Positions 8,476 through 18,105 of a DNA stretch of 64,000 nucleotides are shown here, piece after piece. The notes under the pieces were generated by a model. That model was not told the origin of the DNA. It worked only from the letters and a program-made list of their open reading frames with translations, and searched no databases. Each line of letters opens with the position of its first letter. Position 1 is the stretch's first letter. The stretch spans positions 372,001 through 436,000 of the forward strand of contig NZ_JAFCKS010000002.1 in NCBI RefSeq assembly GCF_018129995.1. The letters run 5' to 3'. Source of the DNA: Bradyrhizobium sp. SZCCT0153. Its GTDB lineage: Bacteria; Pseudomonadota; Alphaproteobacteria; Rhizobiales; Xanthobacteraceae. The translations under genes and the position numbers were made by a program.

Positions 8476-9291
8476 ATGACTGTTTTGGTGGCAGCGCAGC
8501 AAACTGAAACGCCCGACACGCTCCCGAGCCGTACGGCGCGGCTCGCCTACCGCGAGGGGCTGGTCGCCTCCACCGCCGGCGTTGCCCCCGGCTTCGTCCA
8601 GGGCAATCTGGCGATCCTTCCGGCGGAATATGCCAGCGCCTTTCACCGCTTCTGCCAGCTCAATCCCAAGCCGTGCCCGATCATCGGCATGTCCGATATC
8701 GGCAGTCCGCACATTCCGGCGCTGGGCGCCGATCTCGACATCCGCACCGACGTGCCGCGCTATCGCGTCTGGCGCGACGGCGAGGTGGTCGACGAGCCGA
8801 CCGATGTGACCAAGCATTGGCGCGACGATCTCGTGACCTTCGTGCTCGGCTGCTCGTTCTCGTTCGAGGAGGCGCTGCTCGACGAGGGCATGCCGATTCG
8901 TCACATCGAGCAGAACGTGCGCGTGCCGATGTACCGCACCAACATCGCTTGCGGCGAGTCTGGTCCGTTCGCGGGTCCCATGGTGGTGTCGATGCGTCCG
9001 TTCAAGCCGGCGGATGCGATCCGTGCGGTGCAGATCACCTCGCGCTATCCCGCCGTGCACGGCGCGCCCGTGCACCTCGGTCATCCGCATCTGATCGGCA
9101 TCAAGGACATCGCCAGGCCGGACTACGGCGACCCGGTGCCGGTTGCCGAGGACGAGATCCCGGTGTTCTGGGCCTGCGGCGTGACGCCGCAATCGGTCAT
9201 CAATGCCGCCAAGCTGCCGTTCGCGATTACGCATTCGCCCGGTCTGATGCTGGTGACGGATCTCAAGAACAGGACCATGGCCGTGATTTAG
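8476..9291 (+). CDS. DUF1445 / YcsI-family putative hydro-lyase
   Basis: A 271-residue protein of the DUF1445 (YcsI, putative hydro-lyase) family. The family is recognised from [21 protein letters not shown] near residue 40, the [18 protein letters not shown] block, [14 protein letters not shown], and the C-terminal [10 protein letters not shown]...[13 protein letters not shown]. The mitochondrial relative is D-glutamate cyclase; bacterial members have no settled reaction. The open frame begins at 8431, but ATG 8476 matches the family N-terminus. It sits alone after the divergent LysR promoter and just before the ABC importer, so it may act on a compound imported by that system. Confidence 0.82.
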   Translation: MTVLVAAQQTETPDTLPSRTARLAYREGLVASTAGVAPGFVQGNLAILPAEYASAFHRFCQLNPKPCPIIGMSDIGSPHIPALGADLDIRTDVPRYRVWRDGEVVDEPTDVTKHWRDDLVTFVLGCSFSFEEALLDEGMPIRHIEQNVRVPMYRTNIACGESGPFAGPMVVSMRPFKPADAIRAVQITSRYPAVHGAPVHLGHPHLIGIKDIARPDYGDPVPVAEDEIPVFWACGVTPQSVINAAKLPFAITHSPGLMLVTDLKNRTMAVI

Positions 9292-9380
9292 TAGGCAGCG
9301 TTTGCTGCTTGTTCGGGCTTTACCGCATCCATCAATCGCTTCATTCGATCAGCCGAAATTCAGAAACAGGGGACTATGCC

Positions 9381-10625
9381 ATGACGATTACTCGCCGCGA
9401 CGTGTTGTTGGGAGCCACCGCCACTGCCGCGCTGGTGCCGCTGGCAGCGCGGGCACAGACTTCGGAAGTCGTTATCGGCGTGATCTACCCGTTCTCCGGC
9501 GGCAGCGCGCAGCAGGGCGTCGACGCACAGAAGGCCTATGAGACCGCGCTCGAGGTCATCAACAAGGACACCGATTTCGACCTGCCGCTGGCGAAGGGCG
9601 AGGGCTTGCCGGGTCTCGGCGGCGCCAAGATCCGCCTCGTGTTCGCCGATCACCAGGCCGACCCGCAGAAGGGCCGCGCCGAGGCCGAGCGCCTGATCAC
9701 CCAAGAGAAGGTCTCCGCCATCATCGGTACCTATCAGAGCGCGGTGGCCGTCACCGTCAGCCAGATCTGCGAGCGCTACCAGATCCCGTTCGTCTCCGCC
9801 GACAACTCGTCGCCGAGCCTGCATCGCCGCGGCCTCAAATATTACTTCCGCGCGTCCCCGCACGACGAGATGTACTCGGCCGCGATGTTCGACTTCTTCG
9901 ATGCCATGAAGAAGAAGGGCGCCAAGATCGAGACGCTGTCGCTGTTCCACGAGGACACCATCTTCGGCACCGATTCGGGCAACGCCCAGGCCAAGATCGC
10001 CGGTGAGCGCGCCTACAAGATCGTCACCGACATCAAGTACCGCGCCAACTCGCCGTCGCTCTCGGCCGAGGTGCAGCAGCTCAAGACCGCCAATGCCGAC
10101 GTTCTGATGCCCTCGAGCTACACCACCGACGGCATCCTGCTGGTCAAGACCATGGCCGAGCTCGGCTACAAGCCGAATGCGATCGTGGCACAGGACGCCG
10201 GCTTTTCCGAGAAGGCGCTCTACGACGCCGTCGGCGACAAGCTCGAAGGCGTGATCTCGCGCGGCACCTTCTCGCTCGACCTCGCGCAGAAGCGCCCCAT
10301 GGTCGGCAAGGTCAACGACATGTTCAAGGCGAAGTCGGGCAAGGATCTCAACGACCTCACCTCGCGCCAGTTCATGGGCCTGATCGTGCTGGCCGACGCC
10401 ATCAACCGCGCCAAGTCGGCCGACGGCGAGAAGATCCGCGACGCGCTGGCCGCGACCGACATCCCGGGCGAGCAGACCATCATGCCCTGGAAGCGCATCA
10501 AGTTCGACGAGACCGGGCAGAACAACGATGCTGACCCGGTGCTGCTGCAATATGTCGGCGGCAAGTTCGTCACCATCTTCCCGCCGCAGGCAGCGATTGC
10601 CGAGGCGATCTGGCCGATGAAGTAA
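9381..10625 (+). CDS. Branched-chain-type ABC transporter substrate-binding protein
   Basis: A 414-residue periplasmic binding protein of the LivJ/LivK (type I) fold. The N-terminus MTITRRDVLLGATATAALVPLAA has a twin-arginine-like TRRD motif and a hydrophobic core ending ARAQ, so export is likely, possibly by Tat. The mature protein begins EVVIGVIYPFSGGSAQQG, the standard opening of this family. It is the first gene of the importer; livH follows after a repeat-containing 156-bp gap. Ligand is not predictable; the neighbouring catabolic genes suggest an amino acid, amide or hydroxy acid. Confidence 0.92.
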   Translation: MTITRRDVLLGATATAALVPLAARAQTSEVVIGVIYPFSGGSAQQGVDAQKAYETALEVINKDTDFDLPLAKGEGLPGLGGAKIRLVFADHQADPQKGRAEAERLITQEKVSAIIGTYQSAVAVTVSQICERYQIPFVSADNSSPSLHRRGLKYYFRASPHDEMYSAAMFDFFDAMKKKGAKIETLSLFHEDTIFGTDSGNAQAKIAGERAYKIVTDIKYRANSPSLSAEVQQLKTANADVLMPSSYTTDGILLVKTMAELGYKPNAIVAQDAGFSEKALYDAVGDKLEGVISRGTFSLDLAQKRPMVGKVNDMFKAKSGKDLNDLTSRQFMGLIVLADAINRAKSADGEKIRDALAATDIPGEQTIMPWKRIKFDETGQNNDADPVLLQYVGGKFVTIFPPQAAIAEAIWPMK

Positions 10626-10664
10626 GCGTTTTCGGAGAGCGGGAGCACAGACGGCAGCTCCCGC

Positions 10665-10759
10665 CCTCATCCTGAGGAGCGGGCGCAGCCCGCGTCTCGA
10701 AGGACGAGGGCTGGGCCATCCTTCGAGACGCGCGCTTGTGCGCGCTCCTCAGGATGAGG
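10665..10759. repeat. Palindromic repeat (family C) between binding-protein and permease genes
   Basis: CCTCATCCTGAGGAGCG at the left is mirrored by CGCTCCTCAGGATGAGG at the right, with a second inner inverted pair (CGTCTCGAAGGA / TCCTTCGAGACG). The whole ~95 bp can fold into a long hairpin. Placement inside the operon suggests it could stabilise the upstream binding-protein mRNA and lower expression of the downstream permeases. Confidence 0.85.
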
Positions 10760-10781
10760 ATGAATTTCGGGGGACAGACTT

Positions 10782-11660
10782 TTGACAGCCCAAGCCATTA
10801 TCCAGAGTCTCGCGAGCGGCCTGCTCATGGGCCTGCTCTACGGACTGATTGCCGTCGGCCTCGCGCTGATCTTCGGCCTGATGGACGTCACGAACTTCGC
10901 TCATGGCGAGTTCCTGATGATCGCGATGTACCTGTCCTTCTTCCTGTTCGCATTCTTCGCGATCGACCCCCTGCTGTCGGCGCCATTGGTCGCCGCGGCC
11001 ATGTTCGTGTTCGGAGCGGTGGTCTATCTGCTCGTTGTACGGTTTGCCATGCGGGCCAAGGCCAATGCCGGCATGGTGCAGATCTTCACCACGTTCGGCC
11101 TTGCCATTCTCATGCGCGGCCTCGCGCAGTTCTTCTTCACGCCGGACTATCGCAGCATTCCGCAGTCCTGGGCCGGCGGCAAAACCGTCTCGGTCGCCGG
11201 CATCTTCCTGCCGGAGCCGCAGCTGATCGGCGCGGCGGTCTCGATCGCCGCCTTTGCCGCCCTCTATTTCTTCATCCACCGCACCGATTTCGGCCGCGCG
11301 CTGGAAGCCACCCGCGAGGATCCTGGCGCGGTCGCACTGGTCGGCATCGACAAGAACCGCGTGTTCGCGTTCGGTTGGGGCCTCGGCGCCGCGCTGGTCG
11401 GCCTCGCCGGCGCGATCATGGCGGTGTTCTTCTACATCTATCCCGACGTCGGCGCGTCCTTTGCGCTGATCGCCTATGTCACGGTGGCGCTCGGCGGTTT
11501 CGGCAGCGTGTTCGGCGCGTTTGCCGGCGGCATCATCGTCGGCCTCGTCGAAGCGACCACCGCTTTGGTGCTGCCTCCCTCCCTGAAATCGGTCGGCATC
11601 TACGCGGTTTATCTGCTGGTCGTCTTCATCCGGCCGCGCGGCCTGTTCGGGTCAATGTGA
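10782..11660 (+). CDS. livH: Branched-chain amino-acid-type ABC permease LivH
   Basis: A 292-residue inner-membrane permease of the LivH family with about eight hydrophobic segments. Family sequences are LIAVGLALIFGLMDVTNFAHGEF at residues 22-45 and the C-terminal ALIAYVTVALGGFGSVFGAFAGGI coupling region. The start is TTG at 10782, preceded by a GGGGGACAG Shine-Dalgarno; no better ATG exists. Its stop overlaps the livM start (TGATG), which implies translational coupling. Confidence 0.92.
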   Translation: MTAQAIIQSLASGLLMGLLYGLIAVGLALIFGLMDVTNFAHGEFLMIAMYLSFFLFAFFAIDPLLSAPLVAAAMFVFGAVVYLLVVRFAMRAKANAGMVQIFTTFGLAILMRGLAQFFFTPDYRSIPQSWAGGKTVSVAGIFLPEPQLIGAAVSIAAFAALYFFIHRTDFGRALEATREDPGAVALVGIDKNRVFAFGWGLGAALVGLAGAIMAVFFYIYPDVGASFALIAYVTVALGGFGSVFGAFAGGIIVGLVEATTALVLPPSLKSVGIYAVYLLVVFIRPRGLFGSM

Positions 11661-12639
11661 TGGACAAGACTTTTGCCGCGCGGCGCCGCCGCGACCTCAT
11701 CATCGCCGCGGCTCTGGCCGGGCTCGCAGCGCTCGCGCCGCTGTTCATCAAGGATGTCTACGTCCAGAACATCCTGATCCTGACCCTGATGTACGCGGCG
11801 CTGTCGCAGAGCTGGAACATCCTCTCCGGCTATTGCGGGCAGATATCGCTGGGACACGCGCTCTATTTCGGCATCGGCGCCTACACCACCGAGCTTCTGT
11901 TCACCAAGTTCGGCGTGCTGCCCTGGTTCGGCATGCTCGCCGGCGGCGTGATCGCGGCCGTGATCGCGATGGGGCTCGGCTATCCGTTCTTCCGCCTGCG
12001 CGGCCACTACTTCGTGATCGCCACCATCGTGATCGCGGAGATCGGGCTGCTCCTGTTCCAGAACTGGGAATGGGCGGGAGCCGCGATGGGAATCACCGTT
12101 CCGGTGCGTGGCGACAGCTGGCTGAAATTCCAGTTCATGCGCAGCAAGCTGCCATACTTCTATTTTGCGCTGGCGCTGTGCAGCCTCGCCTGGTTCGTCA
12201 CCTGGTGGCTCGAAGACTCCAAATGGGGCTTTTGGTGGCGCGCGGTGAAGGACAATCCGGATGCCGCCGAGAGCCTCGGCGTCGTCGTGTTCAACTCCAA
12301 AATGGGCGCGGCTGCCGTCTCCGCTTTCCTGGTCGCCATCGGCGGCGCCTTCTATGCGCAGTTTCTCGCTTATATCGATCCTGAGAGCGTCATGGGCTTC
12401 CAGTTCTCGCTGCTGATGGCGCTGCCGGCCGTGCTCGGCGGCATCGGCACCTTGTGGGGGCCGGTGCTCGGCGCTGCCATCCTGATCCCGATGACGGAGC
12501 TGACGCGCTCTTACATCGGCGGCTCCGGTCGCGGCGTCGACCTCATCGTCTATGGCGCACTGATCGTGGCGATCTCGCTGGCCCTGCCGCAGGGACTGGT
12601 GAGCCTGTTTTCCCGTTCAAAGGCGAAGGGAGCCACGCG

Positions 12640-12643
<4 letters not shown>
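11660..12643 (+). CDS. livM: Branched-chain amino-acid-type ABC permease LivM
   Basis: A 327-residue permease partner of LivH. After a short basic N-terminus (RRRRD) it has repeated membrane segments with the family blocks ALSQSWNILSGYCGQISLGH and PAVLGGIGTLWGPVLGAAIL. The ATG at 11660 overlaps the livH stop by one base, and its own stop overlaps the livG start as ATGA, typical of a tightly coupled operon. Confidence 0.92.
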
Positions 12644-13354
<711 letters not shown>

Positions 13355-13371
<17 letters not shown>

Positions 13372-14059
13372 AGTCACGACCGCCTATCAGGGCCTGGTCG
13401 CGATCTCCGCGGTCTCGATCGAGGTCCAGAAGGGCGAGATCGTCTGCGTCGCGGGCGCCAACGGCGCGGGCAAGTCGACCCTGCTGAAATCCATCGCCGG
13501 CGCCGAGCGCCCGCGTTCGGGTACGGTGACGTTCGACGGCAAGCGCCTCGACGGCATGGCGCAGCATCACATCACGGCCACCGGCATCGCCTATGTGCCG
13601 GAGAACCGCCGCCTGTTTCCGCGCCTGTCTGTGCGCGACAATCTTCGCCTCGGCAGCTATCTCTATCGCGGCGAGGCCGACCGCGAAGCGCCGCTCGATC
13701 TCGTCTTCACGCTGTTCCCGCGTCTGTCCGAGCGCCTCGAGCAGCGCGCCGAGACTCTCTCCGGCGGCGAGCAGCAGATGCTCGCGATCGGCCGCGCGTT
13801 GATGACGCGCCCGCGGCTTCTGATGCTGGACGAACCCTCGCAGGGCATCATGCCGAAGCTGGTCGACGAGATATTCCAGGCGGTGCTGCGCATCCGCGAT
13901 GCCGGCATGACCGTGCTGATCGTCGAGCAGCGCATGGCGGAGTGCCTCGAGATTGCCGACCGCGCCTACATCCTGCAAACCGGCCGCGTGCTGATGCAGG
14001 GGCCGGCGGCTGAGATCAGGGGTAATCCGGACGTGCGCAAGGCGTATCTGGGGCTGTAA
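13355..14059 (+). CDS. livF: ABC ATP-binding protein LivF
   Basis: A 234-residue ATPase with canonical motifs: Walker A GANGAGKST, signature LSGGEQQMLAIGRAL and Walker B RLLMLDEPSQGIMP. The block FPRLSVRDNLRLGSY is typical of LivF. It starts inside the end of livG (17-bp overlap) and is the last importer gene; a palindromic repeat follows. Confidence 0.93.
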
Positions 14060-14075
14060 GGCACATTGGCCGCTC

Positions 14076-14154
14076 CGTCATTGCGAGCGAGCGAAGCAAT
14101 CCAGAGTCTTTCCGCGGAGGGATTCTGGATTGCTTTGCTGCGCTCGCAATGACG
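14076..14154. repeat. Palindromic repeat (family A)
   Basis: CGTCATTGCGAGCGAGCG is mirrored by CGCTCGCAATGACG around an AATCCAGA.../TCTGGATT inner pair. Further copies are at 27906, 37897 and 61272. It lies between the convergent livF and otnC genes. Confidence 0.9.
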
Positions 14155-14169
14155 AGGTTGGAGCCAGGA

Positions 14170-14844
14170 TCAATGCTCGTGCCCATGCTCCGGCAACGCC
14201 ACCCCGAACACCTTCATCAAATCCGTCACCTGTTCCGGCGACAGATAGCGCGGGTTCATCCCGCGTAGCAGCAGATACAGCTTCGCCGTCTCCTCCAGCT
14301 CCTCGGTCGCGAACACCGCCGCTTCCAGCGTGTCGCCCGCAACGACCGGCCCGTGATTGGCGAGCAGCACGGATGAATATTTCCCCGCCAGCCCCTTGAT
14401 CGCATCCGCAACCGCCGCATCGCCGGGGCGGTAATAGGGCACGAGCGCAGTGGCGCCGCATTTCATCAAATAATAGGCCGTCATCGGCGGCAGCGCGGCC
14501 CGCGGGTCGATCTCGGGCAGCATCGAGAGCGCGACCGAATGGGTGGAGTGCAGGTGCACGATCGCCCGTGCGCTCTCGCGCGTGTCGTAGAGTGCGGTGT
14601 GCAGCGGAACTTCCTTGGTCGGCGCGTCGCCCGAAACCAGCCGGCCTTGATCGTCCAGCCGCGACAGCCGCGCCGGATCGAGGAAGCCGAGCGAGGCGTT
14701 GGTGGGCGTCACCAGCCATCCGCCATCGTGCATCTTGACGCTGATATTGCCGGAGGAGCCCGGCGTCAGCCCGCGCTCGAACAGGGACCGTCCGAAGCGG
14801 CAGATCTCCTCGCGCAGCCTTGTCTCGTTGCTCATGGCCGTCAT
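14170..14844 (-). CDS. otnC: 3-oxo-tetronate 4-phosphate decarboxylase (class II aldolase family)
   Basis: A 224-residue class II aldolase/adducin-domain protein. GSSGNISVKMHDGGWLVTPTN near residue 30, the catalytic Glu in PTKEVPLHTALY, and the Zn-binding His residues in HLHSTHS and NHGPVV are present. The call OtnC rests on adjacency to ltnD, otnI and otnK, the set defined for L-threonate/D-erythronate breakdown; OtnC decarboxylates the phosphorylated 3-oxo acid to dihydroxyacetone phosphate. It is divergent from ltnD, sharing a ~105-bp promoter region. ATG 14844 is used; ATG 14835 (MSNETRLREE) is equally possible, as neither has a strong ribosome site. Confidence 0.88.
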   Translation of the reverse strand: MTAMSNETRLREEICRFGRSLFERGLTPGSSGNISVKMHDGGWLVTPTNASLGFLDPARLSRLDDQGRLVSGDAPTKEVPLHTALYDTRESARAIVHLHSTHSVALSMLPEIDPRAALPPMTAYYLMKCGATALVPYYRPGDAAVADAIKGLAGKYSSVLLANHGPVVAGDTLEAAVFATEELEETAKLYLLLRGMNPRYLSPEQVTDLMKVFGVALPEHGHEH

Positions 14845-14949
14845 GCCCGCTTGTCTCACGCTTTGGCAGCGCGGCCAAGCCGTGTTATTCGAGATGACGA
14901 GCTGCCGCAAAGGGCGGCCGCCCGGGAAACGTTCGCAAGGATCAGTTGC

Positions 14950-15867
14950 ATGTCCGCCTCCACGTCACAAAATCAGCGTATCGCCGTCATCGGGCTCGGC
15001 TCGATGGGCTATGGCATGGCGACCTCGTTGAAGCGCGCCGGCCATGCTGTCACTGGCTGCGACGTTTCGGCTGATGCGGTGGCACGGTTCGTGACGGATG
15101 GCGGCGCCGGCGCCAACACGCCGGCCGAAGCGGCCAAGGGCGCCGATATCGTCGTCAGTGTCGTCGTCAACGCCGCGCAGACCGAAACGATCCTGTCCGG
15201 CAAGGACGGCGTCGCCGAGACCATGCCGAAGGACAGCGTCTTTGTATCTTCCGCCACGATGGACCCGGATGTGGCGCGTCGCCTTGCAAAACAGCTGGAG
15301 GCGAGCGGCAGGCTCTATCTGGATGCGCCGATCTCCGGCGGGGCGCAACGCGCTGCGCAAGGCGAGCTGACGATCCTCGCCTCAGGCAGTGCGGCCGCGT
15401 TCGCGAAAGCGCGGCCCGCGCTCGATGCCATGGCCGCAAAGCTCTACGAGCTTGGCGATGCCGCAGGCCAGGGCGCTGCGTTCAAGATGATCAACCAGCT
15501 GCTCGCCGGTGTGCACATCGCCGCCGCCTCCGAGGCGATCGCGTTCGCCGCAAAACAGGGCCTCGACATCCGCAAGGTCTACGAGGTGATCACGGCATCG
15601 GCCGGCAATTCCTGGATGTTCGAGAACCGCATGCCGCACGTGCTGGACGGCGACTATTCGCCGCGCAGCGCGGTCGAGATCTTCGTCAAGGACCTCGGCA
15701 TCATCCAGGACATGGCGCGCAGCGCCAGATTCCCGGTGCCGGTCTCGGCCGCCGCGCTCCAGATGTTCCTGATGACATCGGCCGCCGGCATGGGCCGCGA
15801 CGATGATGCGTCGGTGGCGCGGATGTATGCGCAGGTCACCGGCGTCAAGCTTCCCGGCGACAAGTAG
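14950..15867 (+). CDS. ltnD: L-threonate 2-dehydrogenase
   Basis: A 305-residue NAD-dependent enzyme of the 3-hydroxyisobutyrate dehydrogenase family. The Rossmann motif is VIGLGSMGYGMA, the substrate motif is YLDAPISGGAQRAAQGELTI near residue 120, and the catalytic Lys lies in GAAFKMINQLLAG. Alone it could be any HIBADH-type enzyme; with otnI-otnK downstream and otnC divergent, L-threonate 2-dehydrogenase is the best reading (D-erythronate dehydrogenases belong to another family). ATG 14950 gives the standard N-terminus; the longer open frame is a shadow. otnI follows after 12 bp. Confidence 0.88.
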   Translation: MSASTSQNQRIAVIGLGSMGYGMATSLKRAGHAVTGCDVSADAVARFVTDGGAGANTPAEAAKGADIVVSVVVNAAQTETILSGKDGVAETMPKDSVFVSSATMDPDVARRLAKQLEASGRLYLDAPISGGAQRAAQGELTILASGSAAAFAKARPALDAMAAKLYELGDAAGQGAAFKMINQLLAGVHIAAASEAIAFAAKQGLDIRKVYEVITASAGNSWMFENRMPHVLDGDYSPRSAVEIFVKDLGIIQDMARSARFPVPVSAAALQMFLMTSAAGMGRDDDASVARMYAQVTGVKLPGDK

Positions 15868-15879
15868 AAGAGGATTCCA

Positions 15880-16662
15880 ATGCCCCGTTTCGCCGCCAAT
15901 CTCTCGATGATGTTCACCGAGGTGCCGTTCCTCGATCGGTTCGATGCCGCCGCGGCAGCCGGCTTCACCGCGGTCGAATTCCTCTTTCCCTATGAGCATC
16001 CGGCCGAGGCGGTCGGCGAGCGGCTCAAGCGCAACGGCCTGACCCAGGCGCTGTTCAACCTGCCGCCCGGCGATTGGAATGCGGGCGAGAAGGGTTTTGC
16101 TGCGCTCCCGGCGCGCTTCGCCGATCTCAAGGCCAGTCTCGAGACTGCGCTGCCTTACGCCAAGGCCACCGGCGTCAAGCGGCTGCACCTGATGGCGGGC
16201 CTCGCCAATCGCGGCGAGCGCGTCGCGATCGAGGCGTTCTACAAATCGGTGGCGTGGGCGGCTGAGTTCTTCGGGCCGCACGGCATCGACATCGTGATCG
16301 AGCCGATCAATGCCCGCAACGTGCCCGGCTATTTCCTCAACGATTTCGGCTTCGCGCGCGACCTGATCCAGGAGTTGCGGCTTCCGAACCTCAAGCTCCA
16401 GTTCGATATCTATCACTGCCAGATCATCCATGGCGACGTCACGATGCGGCTGCGCGAGATGATGCCGATCGTCGGCCACATCCAGGTCGCCAGCATCCCC
16501 TCGCGCAACGAGCCCGATGGCGAGGAGCTGAACTATCCGTTCCTGTTCGACGAACTCGACCGGCTCGGCTATGCCGGCTTCGTCGGCTGCGAATATAATC
16601 CGCGCGGCAAGACCACCGACGGCCTCGCCTGGTTCAAGCCTTATGCGGGAGTAAAGCCGTGA
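15880..16662 (+). CDS. otnI: 2-oxo-tetronate isomerase
   Basis: A 260-residue xylose-isomerase-like TIM-barrel protein of the hydroxypyruvate isomerase (Hyi) family. Typical features are MPRFAANLSMMFTEVPFLDR at the N-terminus, the metal-site Glu in DIVIEPIN, LQFDIYHCQI, GHIQVASIPSRNEP and the closing GFVGCEYNPRG. In threonate catabolism OtnI converts 2-oxo-tetronate to 3-oxo-tetronate. Its stop overlaps the otnK GTG start (GTGA). Confidence 0.9.
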   Translation: MPRFAANLSMMFTEVPFLDRFDAAAAAGFTAVEFLFPYEHPAEAVGERLKRNGLTQALFNLPPGDWNAGEKGFAALPARFADLKASLETALPYAKATGVKRLHLMAGLANRGERVAIEAFYKSVAWAAEFFGPHGIDIVIEPINARNVPGYFLNDFGFARDLIQELRLPNLKLQFDIYHCQIIHGDVTMRLREMMPIVGHIQVASIPSRNEPDGEELNYPFLFDELDRLGYAGFVGCEYNPRGKTTDGLAWFKPYAGVKP

Positions 16663-17936
16663 CACTTGCGTTGGGCTGCATCGCCGACGACTACACCGGC
16701 GCCTCCGATCTCGCCAACACGCTGACGCGCGCCGGCCTGCGCACGGTGCAGACCATCGGCGTGCCCGCCGACGACCTCGCACTGCCCGAGGTCGACGCCG
16801 TCGTGGTGTCCTTGAAGAGCCGTTCAATCGAGGCCGGTCTTGCCGTGTCGCGCTCGCGCGCGGCGGAGACATGGCTGCGCGGCCGCGGCGCGAGCCACGT
16901 GCTGTTCAAGATCTGCTCGACCTTCGATTCCACCGATGCCGGCAACATCGGCCCGGTGATGGATGCGTTGCGCACCTATGGCGGCGAGGGTGTCGTTCTG
17001 GTGACGCCGGCCTTCCCGGAGACCGGCCGCACCGTCTACCAGGGCAATCTGTTCGTCGGCGCCGTGCCGCTGAACGAGAGCCCGCTGAAGGACCATCCGC
17101 TCAACCCGATGCACGATTCCAACCTGGTCCGTGTGCTGGCGCGCCAGAGCAAGACGCAAATCGGCCTCGTCGACCTCGCGACCGTCACGCGCGGTGCGGA
17201 GGCGGTACGGGCACGCCTTGCGGAATTGTCGGGCAAGGGCATCGGCGCCGCCATCATCGACGCCGTGTTCGACCGCGACCTCGAAACCATCGGCCTCGTC
17301 GCCGCCGGGCACCGGCTGTCTGTCGGCGCCTCCGGCATGGGTCTTGGGCTGGCGCGGGCGCTGGTGTCGACAGGCAAGGTCAAATCGACGGCGGCGAGCA
17401 GCGAGGCGGGGGCAGCGGTCGGCGGACCTGCGGCCTGTCTTGCAGGGAGCTGTTCGCAGGCGACGCTCCAGCAGATCGCCAATGCCGAAGGCGTCATGCC
17501 GGTGCTGCATCTCGATCCGGACCGTATTATTGCGGGCAAGGACGAGGTGCAGCGCGCGCTGGCCTGGGCGAAGCCGCGACTCGCCGACGGTCCGGTCCTG
17601 ATCGCATCGAGTTCGACGCCGGATCAGGTCGCAGCGCTCCAGGCGCGCCACGGCCGCGACGCGGCCGGTCATGCCATCGAGCAGGCGATGGCGGATATCG
17701 CCGAGGGTCTGGTGCGGGCCGGCGTCAAGCGCCTGATCGTGGCCGGCGGCGAGACATCCGGCGCCGTGGTCGATCGGTTGAGAATTCCCGGATTTCTCGT
17801 GGGGGTCGAAATCGCGGCGGGCGTGCCGGTGTTGCGCGCGGTCGGCGCAGAGGCAGGCGAGATGTTGCTCGCCTTGAAGTCAGGCAACTTCGGTGGCGCG
17901 GCGTTTTTCACGGATGCGCTTGGACTCATGCGCTGA
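16659..17936 (+). CDS. otnK: 3-oxo-tetronate kinase (DUF1537 family)
   Basis: A 425-residue DUF1537 kinase. The N-terminal acid-sugar-binding domain opens with the hallmark CIADDYTGASDLANTL and contains FKICSTFDSTDAGNIGPV; the C-terminal nucleotide-binding domain carries VAGGETSGAVVDRL. It phosphorylates 3-oxo-tetronate at C4, the substrate of OtnC. The start is GTG at 16659, coupled to the otnI stop by a 4-bp overlap. No dedicated transporter or regulator gene adjoins the cluster; the importer upstream ends just before otnC. Confidence 0.92.
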   Translation: MTLALGCIADDYTGASDLANTLTRAGLRTVQTIGVPADDLALPEVDAVVVSLKSRSIEAGLAVSRSRAAETWLRGRGASHVLFKICSTFDSTDAGNIGPVMDALRTYGGEGVVLVTPAFPETGRTVYQGNLFVGAVPLNESPLKDHPLNPMHDSNLVRVLARQSKTQIGLVDLATVTRGAEAVRARLAELSGKGIGAAIIDAVFDRDLETIGLVAAGHRLSVGASGMGLGLARALVSTGKVKSTAASSEAGAAVGGPAACLAGSCSQATLQQIANAEGVMPVLHLDPDRIIAGKDEVQRALAWAKPRLADGPVLIASSSTPDQVAALQARHGRDAAGHAIEQAMADIAEGLVRAGVKRLIVAGGETSGAVVDRLRIPGFLVGVEIAAGVPVLRAVGAEAGEMLLALKSGNFGGAAFFTDALGLMR

Positions 17937-17976
17937 GCGCAGGGCATTCTTAGCGCCACGTTCATTTGTTTCGGGC

Positions 17977-18004
17977 TTCCGTACTCGTACGGAGTCGTAG
18001 TTAA
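17977..18004 (+). promoter_or_regulatory. Palindrome CCGTA-N4-TACGG plus AGTTAA upstream of chemoreceptor 1
   Basis: TTCCGTACTCGTACGGAG (17977-17994) contains CCGTA-CTCG-TACGG, followed by AGTTAA at 17999-18004, about 100-130 bp before the start at 18106. The same combination occurs upstream of the second chemoreceptor, so it is a candidate shared operator. Confidence 0.5.
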
Positions 18005-18105
18005 CATCTGCTCAGGTGCCCTGGTGTTGGATGTCGGTGCTGCTCCCTTTGGTTGATTCGTAAAACCTCGGCCGCGCCGGCGCGCCAGCACAAAGAGACC
18101 CGATT

